Positions 1-9,441 are shown, numbered from the stretch's first letter. The stretch is DNA of 44,239 nucleotides from Bacteroidales bacterium (GCA_029218425.1 JAQXRH010000062.1:1-44239); one strand, 5' to 3'. Program-made: numbers and translations. The notes: generated by a model not told the origin, from the letters alone.

Positions 1-233
1 ACATACTTGGCAAAGAATCTTTGGAGACGTCTGAGGTTGGAATCCCTGTCGACAGCCGTAGGCATCGCATCAGCAAGTTTGTGGAGGCTGACAGTCTGCA
101 CCACACAGAGTGCGTGGAGCAGCAACGCCATAAGTTTTATGTGTGCCAGATTCATACTTTGTCCAAAGTGCTCTTGCATAATCGGGTGGATTTGGTTAAC
201 TTTGACCAAGTCCTTGGAATTAGTAGTTTTCAT
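1..233 (-). CDS. IS4-family transposase, N-terminal part (cut by left edge)
   Basis: Reading the minus strand from the ATG at 231-233 gives an open frame of 77 codons that runs off the window without a stop. The translation contains MNLAHIKLMALLLHALCVVQ followed by LRRLQRFFAKY, which resembles the N-terminal helical part of Bacteroidota IS4-type transposases. The DDE catalytic core would lie outside the window, so it is unknown whether the copy is intact. The IS end should lie between 233 and about 330, just before the fucosidase promoter, but I could not identify a terminal inverted repeat or target duplication with only one end visible. Confidence 0.75.
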   Translation of the reverse strand, partial: MKTTNSKDLVKVNQIHPIMQEHFGQSMNLAHIKLMALLLHALCVVQTVSLHKLADAMPTAVDRDSNLRRLQRFFAKY

Positions 234-334
234 GGAGAAAAGTCGCCAAACTTTTCCTTTAAATTACTAAATTTCAGGGACTTTTGCAAATTTAATCAAC
301 TGAAAATTAAATGTTTAACAGCATAATCTCAATT

Positions 335-365
335 TTTGTCATCTACTAAAATTATCGTACTTTTG
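335..365 (+). promoter_or_regulatory. Bacteroidota-type promoter of the fucosidase gene
   Basis: TTTG at 335-338 and TACTTTTG at 358-365 are separated by 19 bases, matching the TTTG-N19-21-TAnnTTTG arrangement of the Bacteroidota primary sigma factor. Transcription would begin near 371, giving a leader of about 45 bases before the ATG at 416. Confidence 0.65.
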
Positions 366-415
366 TGGGGAATTTTCACAATCTAACATACCATCCAAAC
401 AAATCTGACATTTTC

Positions 416-1789
416 ATGAAAAAATTTTTCTTGTCACTTGCAGCGGCATTGATGTGCTTATGTGCCTACGCCGATACTCTAACTGAGATGCAACAGAAGT
501 TTGTCAACGACCGTTTCGGCATGTTCATCCATTTCAACATGCCCACGTTTGTCGACCAGGATTGGCCCGACCCCGACCAGCCCGCCGACACTTTCAATCC
601 CCGAAAGCTCGACTGCAAACAATGGACTAAAGGCGCCAAACTCGCCGGCATGAAATTCGGTTGCCTCACCACAAAGCACCATAGCGGTTATTGCATATGG
701 GACACTGAAACGACCGATTACAACTGCATGGATAGCGGTTTCGGGCGTGACGTCGTCAAAGAGTATTCCGACGCATTCCGTGAAGCCGGACTTGACGTGA
801 TGCTGTATTTCTCAATCCTCGACACCCATCATCGCATCCGCCCGGGATATATCAACTCCACCCACACCGAGTATATTAAGCGTCAGCTTCACGAACTCCT
901 CACCAACTACGGCCCAATTTCAGGCATCATAATCGACGGTTGGGACGCACCATGGTCTCGCATAAGCTACGAAGAAATTCCATTTGACGACATTTACCAC
1001 TACATTAAGCAATTGCAGCCCAATTGCCTCGTCATGGAATTGAACTCTGCAAAATACCCACAAGATGTGCTCTTCTATACCGACATCAAATCATTCGAAC
1101 AGAATGCCGGTCAGCACATCTCTACCGACACCAATGTGCTTCCTGCCCTATCTTGCCTCCCGCTCAACGATGCTTGGTTCTGGAAATCATACTACCCCAC
1201 CACCGACGTGAAATCACCTAAATGGCTTGTCGAGGAGAACATCATACCGTTTAATGAAGCCTACTGCACTTTCATCCTCAACGTAGCTCCCAACACCGAC
1301 GGCCTCATCGACGACAATGCCATGAATGCCTTAGCTGAGATAGGCAAGCTGTGGAAACCGCGCGAAGGCAAGGATAAAACGCTCAGCGCTGGCAATCCCC
1401 CTATCACCGCCGAAAACATCGCAAAACGCCGTCCGGCAGAGTCATCATGGAGCGACGATGGATCCATAATGGACTATGCCAACGATGACAATTTCGGCTC
1501 GGCATGGATATCCAACCGCTGCGTGAAAGAACCATGGTACATGGTGAAGCTCGACCGCTCCACTCCGATAAACACCATCACGCTGACCGACCACAACCGC
1601 AGCTTCGACAGCTACCGCATATTCTATGACGCCGACGGTCAATGGGTAGAAATACCGGTCGAACCTCAAAGCGGCAAAGTGAAGATCCACCGTTTCGACA
1701 CTGTCAACGCATCGGCAGTCAAAGTGACATTCCACCCCACTGTCGAGAAAATGACCCTCCACGAAATCGGCGTCTACAACCAGCGCTAA
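416..1789 (+). CDS. alpha-L-fucosidase, GH29 family, with C-terminal discoidin-like domain
   Basis: This is a predicted exported glycoside hydrolase releasing L-fucose from host or dietary glycans. Residues 1-20 form a signal peptide (MKKFFLSLAAALMCLCAYA). The GH29 barrel follows, with FGMFIHFN near residue 37, TTKHHSGYCIWD near 83 and the strand GIIIDGWD whose D174 or D177 is the likely nucleophile. After about residue 340 the sequence resembles an F5/8 type C (discoidin) carbohydrate-binding module. The frame extends upstream to a GTG at 365, but that codon overlaps the promoter; the ATG at 416 directly precedes the signal peptide and is preferred. Length of 457 residues is normal for the family. 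No sulfatase or SusCD genes adjoin it, so it is not part of an obvious polysaccharide utilisation locus here. Confidence 0.88.
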   Translation: MKKFFLSLAAALMCLCAYADTLTEMQQKFVNDRFGMFIHFNMPTFVDQDWPDPDQPADTFNPRKLDCKQWTKGAKLAGMKFGCLTTKHHSGYCIWDTETTDYNCMDSGFGRDVVKEYSDAFREAGLDVMLYFSILDTHHRIRPGYINSTHTEYIKRQLHELLTNYGPISGIIIDGWDAPWSRISYEEIPFDDIYHYIKQLQPNCLVMELNSAKYPQDVLFYTDIKSFEQNAGQHISTDTNVLPALSCLPLNDAWFWKSYYPTTDVKSPKWLVEENIIPFNEAYCTFILNVAPNTDGLIDDNAMNALAEIGKLWKPREGKDKTLSAGNPPITAENIAKRRPAESSWSDDGSIMDYANDDNFGSAWISNRCVKEPWYMVKLDRSTPINTITLTDHNRSFDSYRIFYDADGQWVEIPVEPQSGKVKIHRFDTVNASAVKVTFHPTVEKMTLHEIGVYNQR

Positions 1790-1807
1790 CCATTCATCCA
1801 TCATAGC

Positions 1808-1843
1808 AAAAGCTCCATGGCATAATCCGCCGTGGAGCTTTTT
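1808..1843. terminator. bidirectional rho-independent terminator
   Basis: AAAAGCTCCA (1808-1817) pairs with TGGAGCTTTT (1833-1842) around a 15-base loop. A-tract on one side and T-tract on the other let it work for both the fucosidase (plus) and the convergent TonB-dependent receptor (minus). Confidence 0.75.
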
Positions 1844-1868
1844 GTTATTATGTAATTGAATAATCCTT

Positions 1869-4292
1869 TTAGAAATCAATAGTCAGACGGACATTGAACT
1901 GGCGTCGAGTGAGGTAATTGGGCACAGCGTACTGTATGTTGTTGACATCGGTGACCCAATAGTAGGAACTTACATTGGATATGTCAAGCAAGTTAAACAC
2001 ATCCACCCCGAGCCATATTGACTTGAAATACTTATGCAATGAAGAACGGTTGGTCCCATCCTCGCTCAACGGTGAAAGCAACGCATAGGAAAGTCCGACA
2101 TCCACACGTTTATATGCAGGCGCACGGAAATAGCCCTTATCGCGCGAACCATGTGGCGCCGTGGTAGGCAGGCCGTCGGAGAAGATGCCTCGTAGCGAGA
2201 ACTTCAGCTTGGGGAACTTGGGGAAATAGTCGGTAAAGAACATTGCAAATGAATATCGCTGATCGGTAGGACGCGGCACATTGACGCCATTGAGATTTTC
2301 ATTTGTCTTCATCAGCGAAAAACTGATCCAGGAATCGGTGCCGGGTACGAATTGCCCGAATAGCTTGAGGTCGAGTCCGGCAGTGTAGCCCGAAGTCTCG
2401 TTCTTTCCCGTATACACTATCTTAAGGTTGTCAATTTCGTAAGGAATGAGATTCCCGAGGTTCTTGTAATACAATTCGCCGGATAGCTTGAATGGGCGAT
2501 TGAATGCGCGGAATGTGTAATCCGTACCGAATATCAAATGTATTGACCGTTGCGACTTAATTTCATCATTGAGCACGATGACGGTGTTACCCTGCCCATC
2601 GTCGATAGGCATACGGTATTCCTTATAGAATGGCGACTGATAATACATCCCCGCAGCTACACGCATCGTGAGATTATTGTTGCGTTCCGGCACAAATGCC
2701 ACCGATGCACGGGGGCTGACAAGAAATTCCTTATTGAAATCCCAATAGCTAAAACGAAGTCCGCCATTGACAACAAAATAGCCCGATGCAGCATTCACGC
2801 GATAGGAGTCTTGCAAGTAGAATGACATGCGGTTCGACGACATATCGTGGCGCGATGACATATTGTAAATCATACGTATGGCATTGGGGTCGGTAGGCAA
2901 CGTATAGCCGGCAGAGTCGCGCAATTCGTATTCCCTTGAGCGCTCGTGGATAGTTTCATGCTTAAAATCAAGGCCATACGACACGGTATGATGATTAATG
3001 CCCGTGACACCCTTCATGCCGAATGCCATTACCGACATCTTCAATCGGTTGCGGGCATGCTCATGGTAACGCCCCACTCCCAGTTCGCCGCCAACGGCAT
3101 TTTCAGTGTTGCCCCCTCCGGTTGTGCCAGCCTGGTCGAGCCAATACTCTCCCGATATGTCGTAGCTCACGAGCTCGTTTGTCAGGTATCCCGATGCAAG
3201 GAGCGACAATGTAGTGGCATTCGACGGACGGTATGACAGATTTAATGCGCCGAAGTAGGTCTCAAATCTGTCTTTCTCTTTGCCGTCAAAATACACTTTG
3301 AATTGCTTGGCATCCTGCGACGTGCCAAAATTTGTCTGGCGGCTCGTAGGGGTGAAGTTGTAATTATTGACAGCTATATTCCCTAAAAACGACAGCTGCC
3401 ATTTGCTATTTATCTTAAGGACCATATTGGTCTGATAATCGAGAAAGTTAGGGTCGTACTCCCCTTTCGTTTCCATGGAGCTCAGCAATGAAGCGTTGCG
3501 TTTGTAGCGCAATCCGTGAAGCTGCGAGAAATGCGTGGAATTTTGCCCGAGAGTTATGCTCCCTCCCATCAGGCTTGCCGATATGCTCCCCTCGAAAGCC
3601 TCCGGTTCGCGATACGTAATATCAAGCACCGACGACATCTTGTCGGCATATTCAGCCCCAAAACCGCCGGTTGAAAAGCCTATCGAACCTACCATGTCGG
3701 GATTAATAATACTCAATCCCTCTTGCTGCCCTGATGAAACGAGCTGCGGACGATACACCTCCGTGCCGTTGATATACACAGAGTTTTCATCATACGTACC
3801 GCCTCGCACCGAGTATTGCGACGACATCTCATTGTTGGAGTTGACACCGGCAAGAGTAGCAAGCATGGCCTCAACGCTTCCTCCTGTAGCATCGGGAGAG
3901 ATGCGCACATTTGAGGCATCGACAGTCTGCATCTGCGACGTCTGTTTCTTGATATCTGTCACCTCGACTTCCCCTATCTCATAGGTGGCGGGAAGCATCT
4001 TGACATTGAGAGTGACATCACCAACTGCGTCAATAAGCTTGCGGCTCACCTCTTTATAGCCTATGCAGGTGAACACCACGTTGATAGTATCACGCTGCGG
4101 CACCGACAAGGAGTATGTGCCATCAAGGCCCGACGTCGCGCCAAGTGCCGTACCTGCGATACGCACGGTGACAAATTCCAAGGCATCTTCCTCATTGTCA
4201 ACGATTTTCCCATGTATCTTCACCTGGGCATAACCGACTAAGCTACATGCCACTATCGCAGTTAAAAATATGTAGAATTTTCGTAAGTACAT
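1869..4292 (-). CDS. TonB-dependent outer-membrane receptor with carboxypeptidase-regulatory-like N-terminal domain
   Basis: An 807-residue predicted outer-membrane transporter. The first ~22 residues are a signal peptide (MYLRKFYIFLTAIVACSLVGYAQ region). Residues ~24-105 form a CarboxypepD_reg-like beta-sandwich typical of Bacteroidota receptors (VKIHGKIVDNEEDALEFVTV ... GYKEVSRKL). The plug domain follows at ~120-230, with the conserved YSVRGGTYDENSVYINGTEV segment. The remainder is a 22-strand-type barrel ending in the aromatic residue F, as expected for insertion by the Bam machinery. It is shorter than SusC proteins (about 1000 residues) and has no SusD partner next to it, so a role in uptake of a metal chelate, corrinoid or small ligand is as likely as glycan import. 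The substrate cannot be read from the sequence. No clear promoter was recognised in the 127-bp divergent gap. Confidence 0.88.
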   Translation of the reverse strand: MYLRKFYIFLTAIVACSLVGYAQVKIHGKIVDNEEDALEFVTVRIAGTALGATSGLDGTYSLSVPQRDTINVVFTCIGYKEVSRKLIDAVGDVTLNVKMLPATYEIGEVEVTDIKKQTSQMQTVDASNVRISPDATGGSVEAMLATLAGVNSNNEMSSQYSVRGGTYDENSVYINGTEVYRPQLVSSGQQEGLSIINPDMVGSIGFSTGGFGAEYADKMSSVLDITYREPEAFEGSISASLMGGSITLGQNSTHFSQLHGLRYKRNASLLSSMETKGEYDPNFLDYQTNMVLKINSKWQLSFLGNIAVNNYNFTPTSRQTNFGTSQDAKQFKVYFDGKEKDRFETYFGALNLSYRPSNATTLSLLASGYLTNELVSYDISGEYWLDQAGTTGGGNTENAVGGELGVGRYHEHARNRLKMSVMAFGMKGVTGINHHTVSYGLDFKHETIHERSREYELRDSAGYTLPTDPNAIRMIYNMSSRHDMSSNRMSFYLQDSYRVNAASGYFVVNGGLRFSYWDFNKEFLVSPRASVAFVPERNNNLTMRVAAGMYYQSPFYKEYRMPIDDGQGNTVIVLNDEIKSQRSIHLIFGTDYTFRAFNRPFKLSGELYYKNLGNLIPYEIDNLKIVYTGKNETSGYTAGLDLKLFGQFVPGTDSWISFSLMKTNENLNGVNVPRPTDQRYSFAMFFTDYFPKFPKLKFSLRGIFSDGLPTTAPHGSRDKGYFRAPAYKRVDVGLSYALLSPLSEDGTNRSSLHKYFKSIWLGVDVFNLLDISNVSSYYWVTDVNNIQYAVPNYLTRRQFNVRLTIDF

Positions 4293-4407
4293 TCCTAAAA
4301 ATTGATATATGCTTTTTCAGCTTTTGCTGAATTGGCTATATGAAAATTATTCTAAAAATTTAACGATAAAAAGTCGTTAAAATTATATCTATAAGTGATA
4401 AAATGAG

Positions 4408-4415
4408 TAATTTTG
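4408..4415 (+). promoter_or_regulatory. -7 element placed almost on the start codon
   Basis: TAATTTTG at 4408-4415 fits TAnnTTTG. The ATG of the aminotransferase begins at 4420, so transcription from this element would start at or within a few bases of the start codon and yield a nearly leaderless mRNA. No -33 TTTG is present at the expected distance. Confidence 0.45.
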
Positions 4416-4419
4416 CGAT

Positions 4420-5550
4420 ATGGAAGACCAAATTAAGCTGTCGTTGCCACATCTTGCTGGCAATGAAAACAAATATGTAAAGGACGCCATCGACTCGACA
4501 TGGATAACTCCTCTCGGGCCCTACGTCAATCGTTTTGAGAAGCTCCTCGACGAATACCTATCAGTAGAAAATGTAGTGGCAGTTAGCGCCGGCACTGCTG
4601 CAATCCATCTCGCACTCGCCATTTTAGGCGTAGGCAAGGGTGATGAAGTTATATGCCAGTCAATGACATTTGCGGCATCGGCCAATCCGATTGTCTACCT
4701 TGGCGCCGACCCTGTTTACGTAGACAGCGAACCCGACACTTGGAATATGGACCCCGCTTTATTGCGCACTGCCATTAATGAACGCATCAAAACTACGAAA
4801 CGTAAGCCGAAAGCTATTGTCGTGGTCCACCTCTACGGTATGCCTGCAAAAATGGATGAGATCATGGCTATTGCCCATGAATACGACATCCCCGTAGTAG
4901 AGGACGCCGCCGAAGCCATTGGCTCGGAATACAACGGTCGCAAATGCGGCACTATTGGCCGATTCGGCATCCTCAGCTTCAACGGCAACAAGATGATAAC
5001 CACATCGGGGGGTGGCGCCATAATCTGCCCTGACAAAGAGAGCGCTCAGCGTGCCCTTTTCCTTGCTACGCAAGCCCGCGAAAATCGCCCGTACTACTAC
5101 CACGAGACCATCGGCTACAATTATCGCTTGAGCAACGTTAGCGCCGCTATAGGTTGCGCTCAGATGGAAGAGCTAAAATGGCGTGTCGACCGTCGCCGCG
5201 CCATTCACGGCATTTACGCCGAAGCGCTGCACGACAATCCGGTCGTTGCTATCCACTCCAATCCCGGCGACGAGTTCAACTCCAACTATTGGCTCTCCAC
5301 TATATTGCTCGACGATGCATCACCCATATCAGCCGATGAATTGCGTCAGAAAATGGCAGAGCACAACATTGAGACGCGACTGCTTTGGCGCCCTATGCAC
5401 ATGCAACCCATCTATAGCAATGCTCCGGTTTACACAAATGGCGTTTCCGAGCGGCTTTTCAGCCGTGGTCTATGCCTGCCGAGTTCCACAACCCTTTCCG
5501 ACCAACAGATACATCGTGTAGCACAACTCATCAACGACTACACCAAATAA
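4420..5550 (+). CDS. DegT/DnrJ/EryC1/StrS-family PLP-dependent sugar aminotransferase
   Basis: A 376-residue fold-type I aminotransferase of the family that transfers an amino group from glutamate to keto-sugar nucleotides for surface polysaccharide, glycan or LPS synthesis. Visible signatures are SAGTAAIHLALAILGVGKGD (cofactor phosphate region), VVEDAAEAIG (aspartate pairing with the pyridine nitrogen) and LSFNGNKMITTSGGG, whose K191 is the expected Schiff-base lysine. YNYRLSNVSAAIG is the usual C-terminal-domain signature. The HAD phosphatase gene starts five bases after its stop, so the two are probably one transcript. No glycosyltransferases or nucleotide-sugar epimerases are nearby, so the sugar substrate is unknown. 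Confidence 0.9.
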   Translation: MEDQIKLSLPHLAGNENKYVKDAIDSTWITPLGPYVNRFEKLLDEYLSVENVVAVSAGTAAIHLALAILGVGKGDEVICQSMTFAASANPIVYLGADPVYVDSEPDTWNMDPALLRTAINERIKTTKRKPKAIVVVHLYGMPAKMDEIMAIAHEYDIPVVEDAAEAIGSEYNGRKCGTIGRFGILSFNGNKMITTSGGGAIICPDKESAQRALFLATQARENRPYYYHETIGYNYRLSNVSAAIGCAQMEELKWRVDRRRAIHGIYAEALHDNPVVAIHSNPGDEFNSNYWLSTILLDDASPISADELRQKMAEHNIETRLLWRPMHMQPIYSNAPVYTNGVSERLFSRGLCLPSSTTLSDQQIHRVAQLINDYTK

Positions 5551-5555
5551 ATTCA

Positions 5556-6254
5556 ATGCCACCGACGCTCATTGCATTTGACCTCGACGACACGCTCTAC
5601 AAGGAGCGCGATTTCGTCGCATCAGGCTATCGTGCCGTAGCACGTGCACTTGCCGATGCCGACGACGCTTTCTACTACGATGAAATGGTCCACGTGATGA
5701 TTAATGCTCCTGTAAATCCTTTTGACTCGCTTGCCGAATACCTGGTCAACAGGTCGATACAGCAATCTATCAGCCACGACTTCGACATCCCCTGGATGGT
5801 GGCAACCTACCGCAACCATTTCCCCGACATTAAAGCCGACGATGCCTTAGCTATCTTAACGAACCTTATAGCCAAAGGCTATCGCATCGGCATCATTACC
5901 GATGGCCGAGCCGTGACACAGTCCAACAAGATAAAGGCACTCGGCCTCGACCGGCTCATCGCCCCCGAAAACATCTCCATATCTGAAATTGTCGGCGGAG
6001 AAAAATACACACCTATCCCCTTTCAACGCATGATGAAGCTCAATGCCGACATCAAGCGGTTCATCTATGTCGGCGACAACCCGATGAAAGATTTCCATTG
6101 GCCCAACCGCCTCGGATGGACAACCGTACAGCTCAACGACGATGGCCGGAATGTCCACTCTCAACAAGTCTCACTTCCCTCCGACGACTATAGTCCCCGA
6201 CACCACATTTCCGCCCTCAACGAGCTATTTCCATTATTATCCACCCTCTCTTAG
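5556..6254 (+). CDS. HAD-superfamily hydrolase (subfamily IA phosphatase)
   Basis: The 232-residue protein starts at the ATG at 5556; the frame is open further upstream inside the aminotransferase, but that part is in another frame of a real gene. Motif I is FDLDDTLY with nucleophile D9 and acid/base D11, motif II is IITDGRAVTQ, a conserved lysine lies in GGEKYTPIPF and motif IV is YVGDNPMKDF. The helical cap lies between motifs I and II, typical for subfamily IA phosphatases acting on sugar phosphates, nucleotides or phosphoglycolate. Five bases separate it from the aminotransferase stop, indicating a two-gene unit, so a phosphorylated sugar intermediate is a plausible but unproven substrate. 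The convergent acyl-CoA ligase gene ends 21 bases downstream. Confidence 0.85.
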   Translation: MPPTLIAFDLDDTLYKERDFVASGYRAVARALADADDAFYYDEMVHVMINAPVNPFDSLAEYLVNRSIQQSISHDFDIPWMVATYRNHFPDIKADDALAILTNLIAKGYRIGIITDGRAVTQSNKIKALGLDRLIAPENISISEIVGGEKYTPIPFQRMMKLNADIKRFIYVGDNPMKDFHWPNRLGWTTVQLNDDGRNVHSQQVSLPSDDYSPRHHISALNELFPLLSTLS

Positions 6255-6275
6255 CCCATTCTCCTACTCATGCTA

Positions 6276-7928
6276 TCACTTGTACAGATAGCGTTTTATT
6301 GATTGCTTGGGGGTCTTCTCAAACGGCTCTTGGCGCAATTCTATGGCAGCTACTTTTGAATAGCCGGGCAAATTGCGATTGAGCGTAGTAAGATTGTAAT
6401 CCATAAGCTTGTCGACCTTCTCTTTTGTCAATTGTGCCCGTTTGGTAGCTTCTTCATCGGGATAAACTATGGCTACTAATTTGCCAGAGCGTTCCACAAC
6501 TATACTTTCAGCCACAAATGGCAGATGGTTGAGCTTATTTTCGATTTCCTCGGGATAAATATTCTGCCCGCTCGGACCGAGTATCATGCTCTTGTCCCTC
6601 CCTTTGATGAAGAGATAGCCGTCATTATCCAAGATACAGATGTCGCCTGTGTTCATCCACCCATCCTTAAATACCGCCTCGGTAGCATCCTCGTTTTTAT
6701 AATACCCTTTCATCACATTGTCCCCCTTCACCCAAAGCACGCCAGGCACTGTGGCCGGATCTGCCGAATCTATTCTCGCTTCCATTCGGTCAACAACCAG
6801 CCCGCACGAACCTTGTTTCTGCTTATCCCAGAAACAATAACTGATCAGGGGCGCACATTCCGTCATACCATAGCCTACGGTGTAGGGGAACTTTATGCGC
6901 AATAGGAACTGCTCTACCGCAGGAGCCAAAGCCGCACCTCCTACGACGAGTTGGTGCAGATTGCCGCCAAAAGCCTCTATCATCTTCGCCCGCACCTTTT
7001 TATATATCAAATCGTTCACTCCGGGTATTGCCATTAATAGCCGCATTAATGGCTTGTGCAACGTCGGGAATATTTTGTTAACAACAATTTTCTCTATTAC
7101 CAAGGGCACTGTTACCACCAGTTTCGGCTTAATTCGGGCAAAGGCATCAAGCAGTATTTTGGGCGAGGGTACTCTGCCGAGGAAGGTGATATGGCAACCT
7201 TTCAGCAATGGGAATATCAACTCAACCAACAAACCGAACATGTGGGCCAAAGGCAACATCGACACCATGCCATCTCCGGGCACAAAAAAGGTGATATTGT
7301 CAGTAGCATAGCGCGCATTGCTCCACAAGTTACCGTAACTTATCATAACACCTTTCGACATTCCCGTCGAGCCCGACGTGTAATTGATTAGCGCAAGGTC
7401 ATCTTTAGCATCGTCATAGTAAAACCTATCAAAATTGTCGGCATTTACGCCATCGACAAATTCCTCAGCCACAAGTTTATCTAAGTCGTCGTATGCGCTT
7501 TTCACCGACTCACTGCGCGACTTGCGCAATCGTCCAGTCTCTATATCATAGAACCCTTCCACATTGGGCATCTGCGATATGTCAAGCGTCTTCCATATCG
7601 CATCGTCAACAAAAAGCATACGAGCATCGGAATGGGTCACCAAATGATGTATACTATCGAAACGAAACTCGTTAAGGATAGGCACAGTGACCGCGCCATA
7701 AGTCAATGCCGAAAGAAACGAAATAGCCCAATGGGCTGAATTTTTCGCACATAATGCAATTTTATCTCCACGATTTATACCGGCACGCTTGTACATGACG
7801 TGCATCCGTGCTATTTGACGTGATAGTTCAGCGTATGTAATCGCCTCGCCATTGAGATCGGAAAGCGCATTCACATTCTGATTACGGCGTAACGACGCCG
7901 CAATATCCATCACCAAAGATTGAGTCAT
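6276..7928 (-). CDS. AMP-dependent acyl-CoA synthetase (long-chain fatty acid-CoA ligase type)
   Basis: A 550-residue ANL-superfamily enzyme expected to activate a fatty acid with ATP and attach it to coenzyme A. The P-loop-like motif YTSGSTGMSKG lies at residues 183-193, the A5 motif VGYGMTECAPL near 345 and the A7/A8 block GWMNTGDICILDNDGYLFIKG near 425. The C-terminal lysine needed for adenylation is probably in FEKTPKQSIKRYLYK. The gene is the last of a minus-strand run with gaps of 16-28 bases (protease, thioredoxin, VanZ-like, ligase). The chain-length preference cannot be read from the sequence. Confidence 0.87.
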   Translation of the reverse strand: MTQSLVMDIAASLRRNQNVNALSDLNGEAITYAELSRQIARMHVMYKRAGINRGDKIALCAKNSAHWAISFLSALTYGAVTVPILNEFRFDSIHHLVTHSDARMLFVDDAIWKTLDISQMPNVEGFYDIETGRLRKSRSESVKSAYDDLDKLVAEEFVDGVNADNFDRFYYDDAKDDLALINYTSGSTGMSKGVMISYGNLWSNARYATDNITFFVPGDGMVSMLPLAHMFGLLVELIFPLLKGCHITFLGRVPSPKILLDAFARIKPKLVVTVPLVIEKIVVNKIFPTLHKPLMRLLMAIPGVNDLIYKKVRAKMIEAFGGNLHQLVVGGAALAPAVEQFLLRIKFPYTVGYGMTECAPLISYCFWDKQKQGSCGLVVDRMEARIDSADPATVPGVLWVKGDNVMKGYYKNEDATEAVFKDGWMNTGDICILDNDGYLFIKGRDKSMILGPSGQNIYPEEIENKLNHLPFVAESIVVERSGKLVAIVYPDEEATKRAQLTKEKVDKLMDYNLTTLNRNLPGYSKVAAIELRQEPFEKTPKQSIKRYLYK

Positions 7929-7949
7929 AAGTAAGTATAATCTATTAGT

Positions 7950-8381
7950 TTAACAAGTTGTGTTGCCAAAGCGGCTGATCCACCTACGCAACACTATAAT
8001 AGCAATCCAAGCGCCTGCAACAACTCCGGCTACATCGGCCACAAAATCAATCCAATCGGCCGAACGACCAAGACCGGTGAGCATCTGCGCTATCTCTACC
8101 GCCCCGCCAAATAATATTGTGGCAAATACAATGATAACGACAGCCTTACTCGAAGGCATAGTGAAGCTACAACGACTACGGCGCGCCTTATCTATACTTG
8201 CAACAAAAGCAAGTCCGCCAAACATCACGGCATGAATCAGCTTGTCCAGGCCGGGAAAATTAATAGTGTCGTCGGGCAACGGACGCGGCACGATTGTCAA
8301 ATACAATATAGCCATCACAACCAAAGCGGTAGACACCCACCGCTTTGGCCATATTTTCAATATGTAGGCTATGACGTTCAT
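7950..8381 (-). CDS. VanZ-like family membrane protein
   Basis: A 143-residue integral membrane protein with four predicted hydrophobic segments: ~13-32 (VSTALVVMAILYLTIV), ~47-63, ~78-98 and ~112-133. The motif LDKLIHAVMFGGLAF and the later SADWIDFVADVAGVVAGAWI match the VanZ-like family pattern of a charged, histidine-containing segment and a Dx(4)DxxG-like segment. The name comes from teicoplanin resistance in enterococci, but most members have no known function, and a resistance role should not be assumed. It sits 16 bases after the thioredoxin gene and 21 bases before the acyl-CoA ligase. Confidence 0.8.
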   Translation of the reverse strand: MNVIAYILKIWPKRWVSTALVVMAILYLTIVPRPLPDDTINFPGLDKLIHAVMFGGLAFVASIDKARRSRCSFTMPSSKAVVIIVFATILFGGAVEIAQMLTGLGRSADWIDFVADVAGVVAGAWIAIIVLRRWISRFGNTTC

Positions 8382-8397
8382 TACCCTTCACGTTCCA

Positions 8398-9441
8398 CTA
8401 ATTTCCCTCTTCAGTATCTGCCTGTACAAGCGCCTCGGCGAGAATGGCATTAAGCTCGTCATCCTCAAAGTCGCGGCCAACGATTGTTCCATCGGGCGCG
8501 AAAAGTATGATACACGGTATGCCAAGTATGCCATAGAGGTCGGTAGGGACGGCCTGCGCATTGACAATTTGTTTCCACGGCAATTTCAACTGCTCTATCT
8601 TAGCAAGCGAATTATCAGGCTCATCCCATACTGCTACGCCCAGCACCTCAAGCCCTTTAGAGGCATACTTAGCATAGATCTCCTTGATATGAGGCATCTT
8701 GCGCATGCATGGCCCACACCAGCTTGCCCAGAAGTCGACCAAGGTGTATTTCCCTTTGCCCACATAGTCGCTCAATTTTTGTGTCTCGCCATTGTATGTC
8801 ACCTCAAAGTCGGTAAACATCTTCCCGGCGGCAGTGGCATCCTGACGTTCAAACACATTGAGTATTTTCTGCACACGGGTATATCCTTTAAGCGACGGCG
8901 TCTTTTCGAGAGCGGCAACAAGCTCATCGCGCTCCATATTGTAGGCTTTTTGCACGAAAAGGTAATACCCTATTGGGTTGTCAATATTGGCATTCATCAC
9001 ACTATCATTCAGCGCAAGATATTCGTTGTACACAGCTTCGCGTCCCGATTCATCATCTTGCGGCAATTCGGCAAACCGATTTTCAAGAGCTGCAATTTTG
9101 CTTCCAAAATCGCTGAGTTGAGCATTGAGCGGAGTGCCTACAGCATCGCCATCTTTCACCGTAATATCGCCCTTTTCAAGAATAAACATATCCAGACGGT
9201 TGCCATCAGTGACAAGACGCACGAACACCGGGGCTTCAATCTTGCCCTCAAATATTGCCTGCCCATTTGCCACTATCGTAGAATCCATCTTATCTGATGT
9301 GTCATAATTGAGCATATATACCAATGCTCCCTCCTCCATTTGGGGGTTTTCGGCAATAACCTTATAGTTGTTTGGCTCGGCTTTTGCAGTGCAAGCCATG
9401 AGCGCCATAGCAGCTAATGATACAAATACTATTCTTTTCAT
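8398..9441 (-). CDS. TlpA-like thioredoxin lipoprotein with DUF4369-type N-terminal domain
   Basis: A 347-residue predicted periplasmic or membrane-anchored thiol-disulfide protein. The N-terminus has a lipoprotein signal with lipobox LMAC (cysteine near residue 17). Residues ~25-130 resemble the DUF4369 beta-domain common in Bacteroidota (KVIAENPQMEEGALVYMLNY). The C-terminal thioredoxin-like fold contains FWASWCGPCMRKMP, with the redox pair C242/C245, and later the cis-proline region GIPCIILFAPDG. An extra cysteine lies in that cis-proline loop. Such proteins usually reduce cytochrome c or secreted-protein disulfides in the envelope. It lies 28 bases downstream of the tricorn-like protease gene, so the two are likely cotranscribed. 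Confidence 0.88.
   Translation of the reverse strand: MKRIVFVSLAAMALMACTAKAEPNNYKVIAENPQMEEGALVYMLNYDTSDKMDSTIVANGQAIFEGKIEAPVFVRLVTDGNRLDMFILEKGDITVKDGDAVGTPLNAQLSDFGSKIAALENRFAELPQDDESGREAVYNEYLALNDSVMNANIDNPIGYYLFVQKAYNMERDELVAALEKTPSLKGYTRVQKILNVFERQDATAAGKMFTDFEVTYNGETQKLSDYVGKGKYTLVDFWASWCGPCMRKMPHIKEIYAKYASKGLEVLGVAVWDEPDNSLAKIEQLKLPWKQIVNAQAVPTDLYGILGIPCIILFAPDGTIVGRDFEDDELNAILAEALVQADTEEGN

Noticed and set aside
1869-4292. SusC of a polysaccharide utilisation locus with the GH29 gene
   Set aside because: The receptor is shorter than SusC, no SusD gene adjoins it and the fucosidase is convergent with its own promoter and a shared terminator.
8371-9297. 308-codon plus-strand frame antisense to the thioredoxin lipoprotein gene
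   Set aside because: Shadow of a gene with clear domains and catalytic motif on the other strand.
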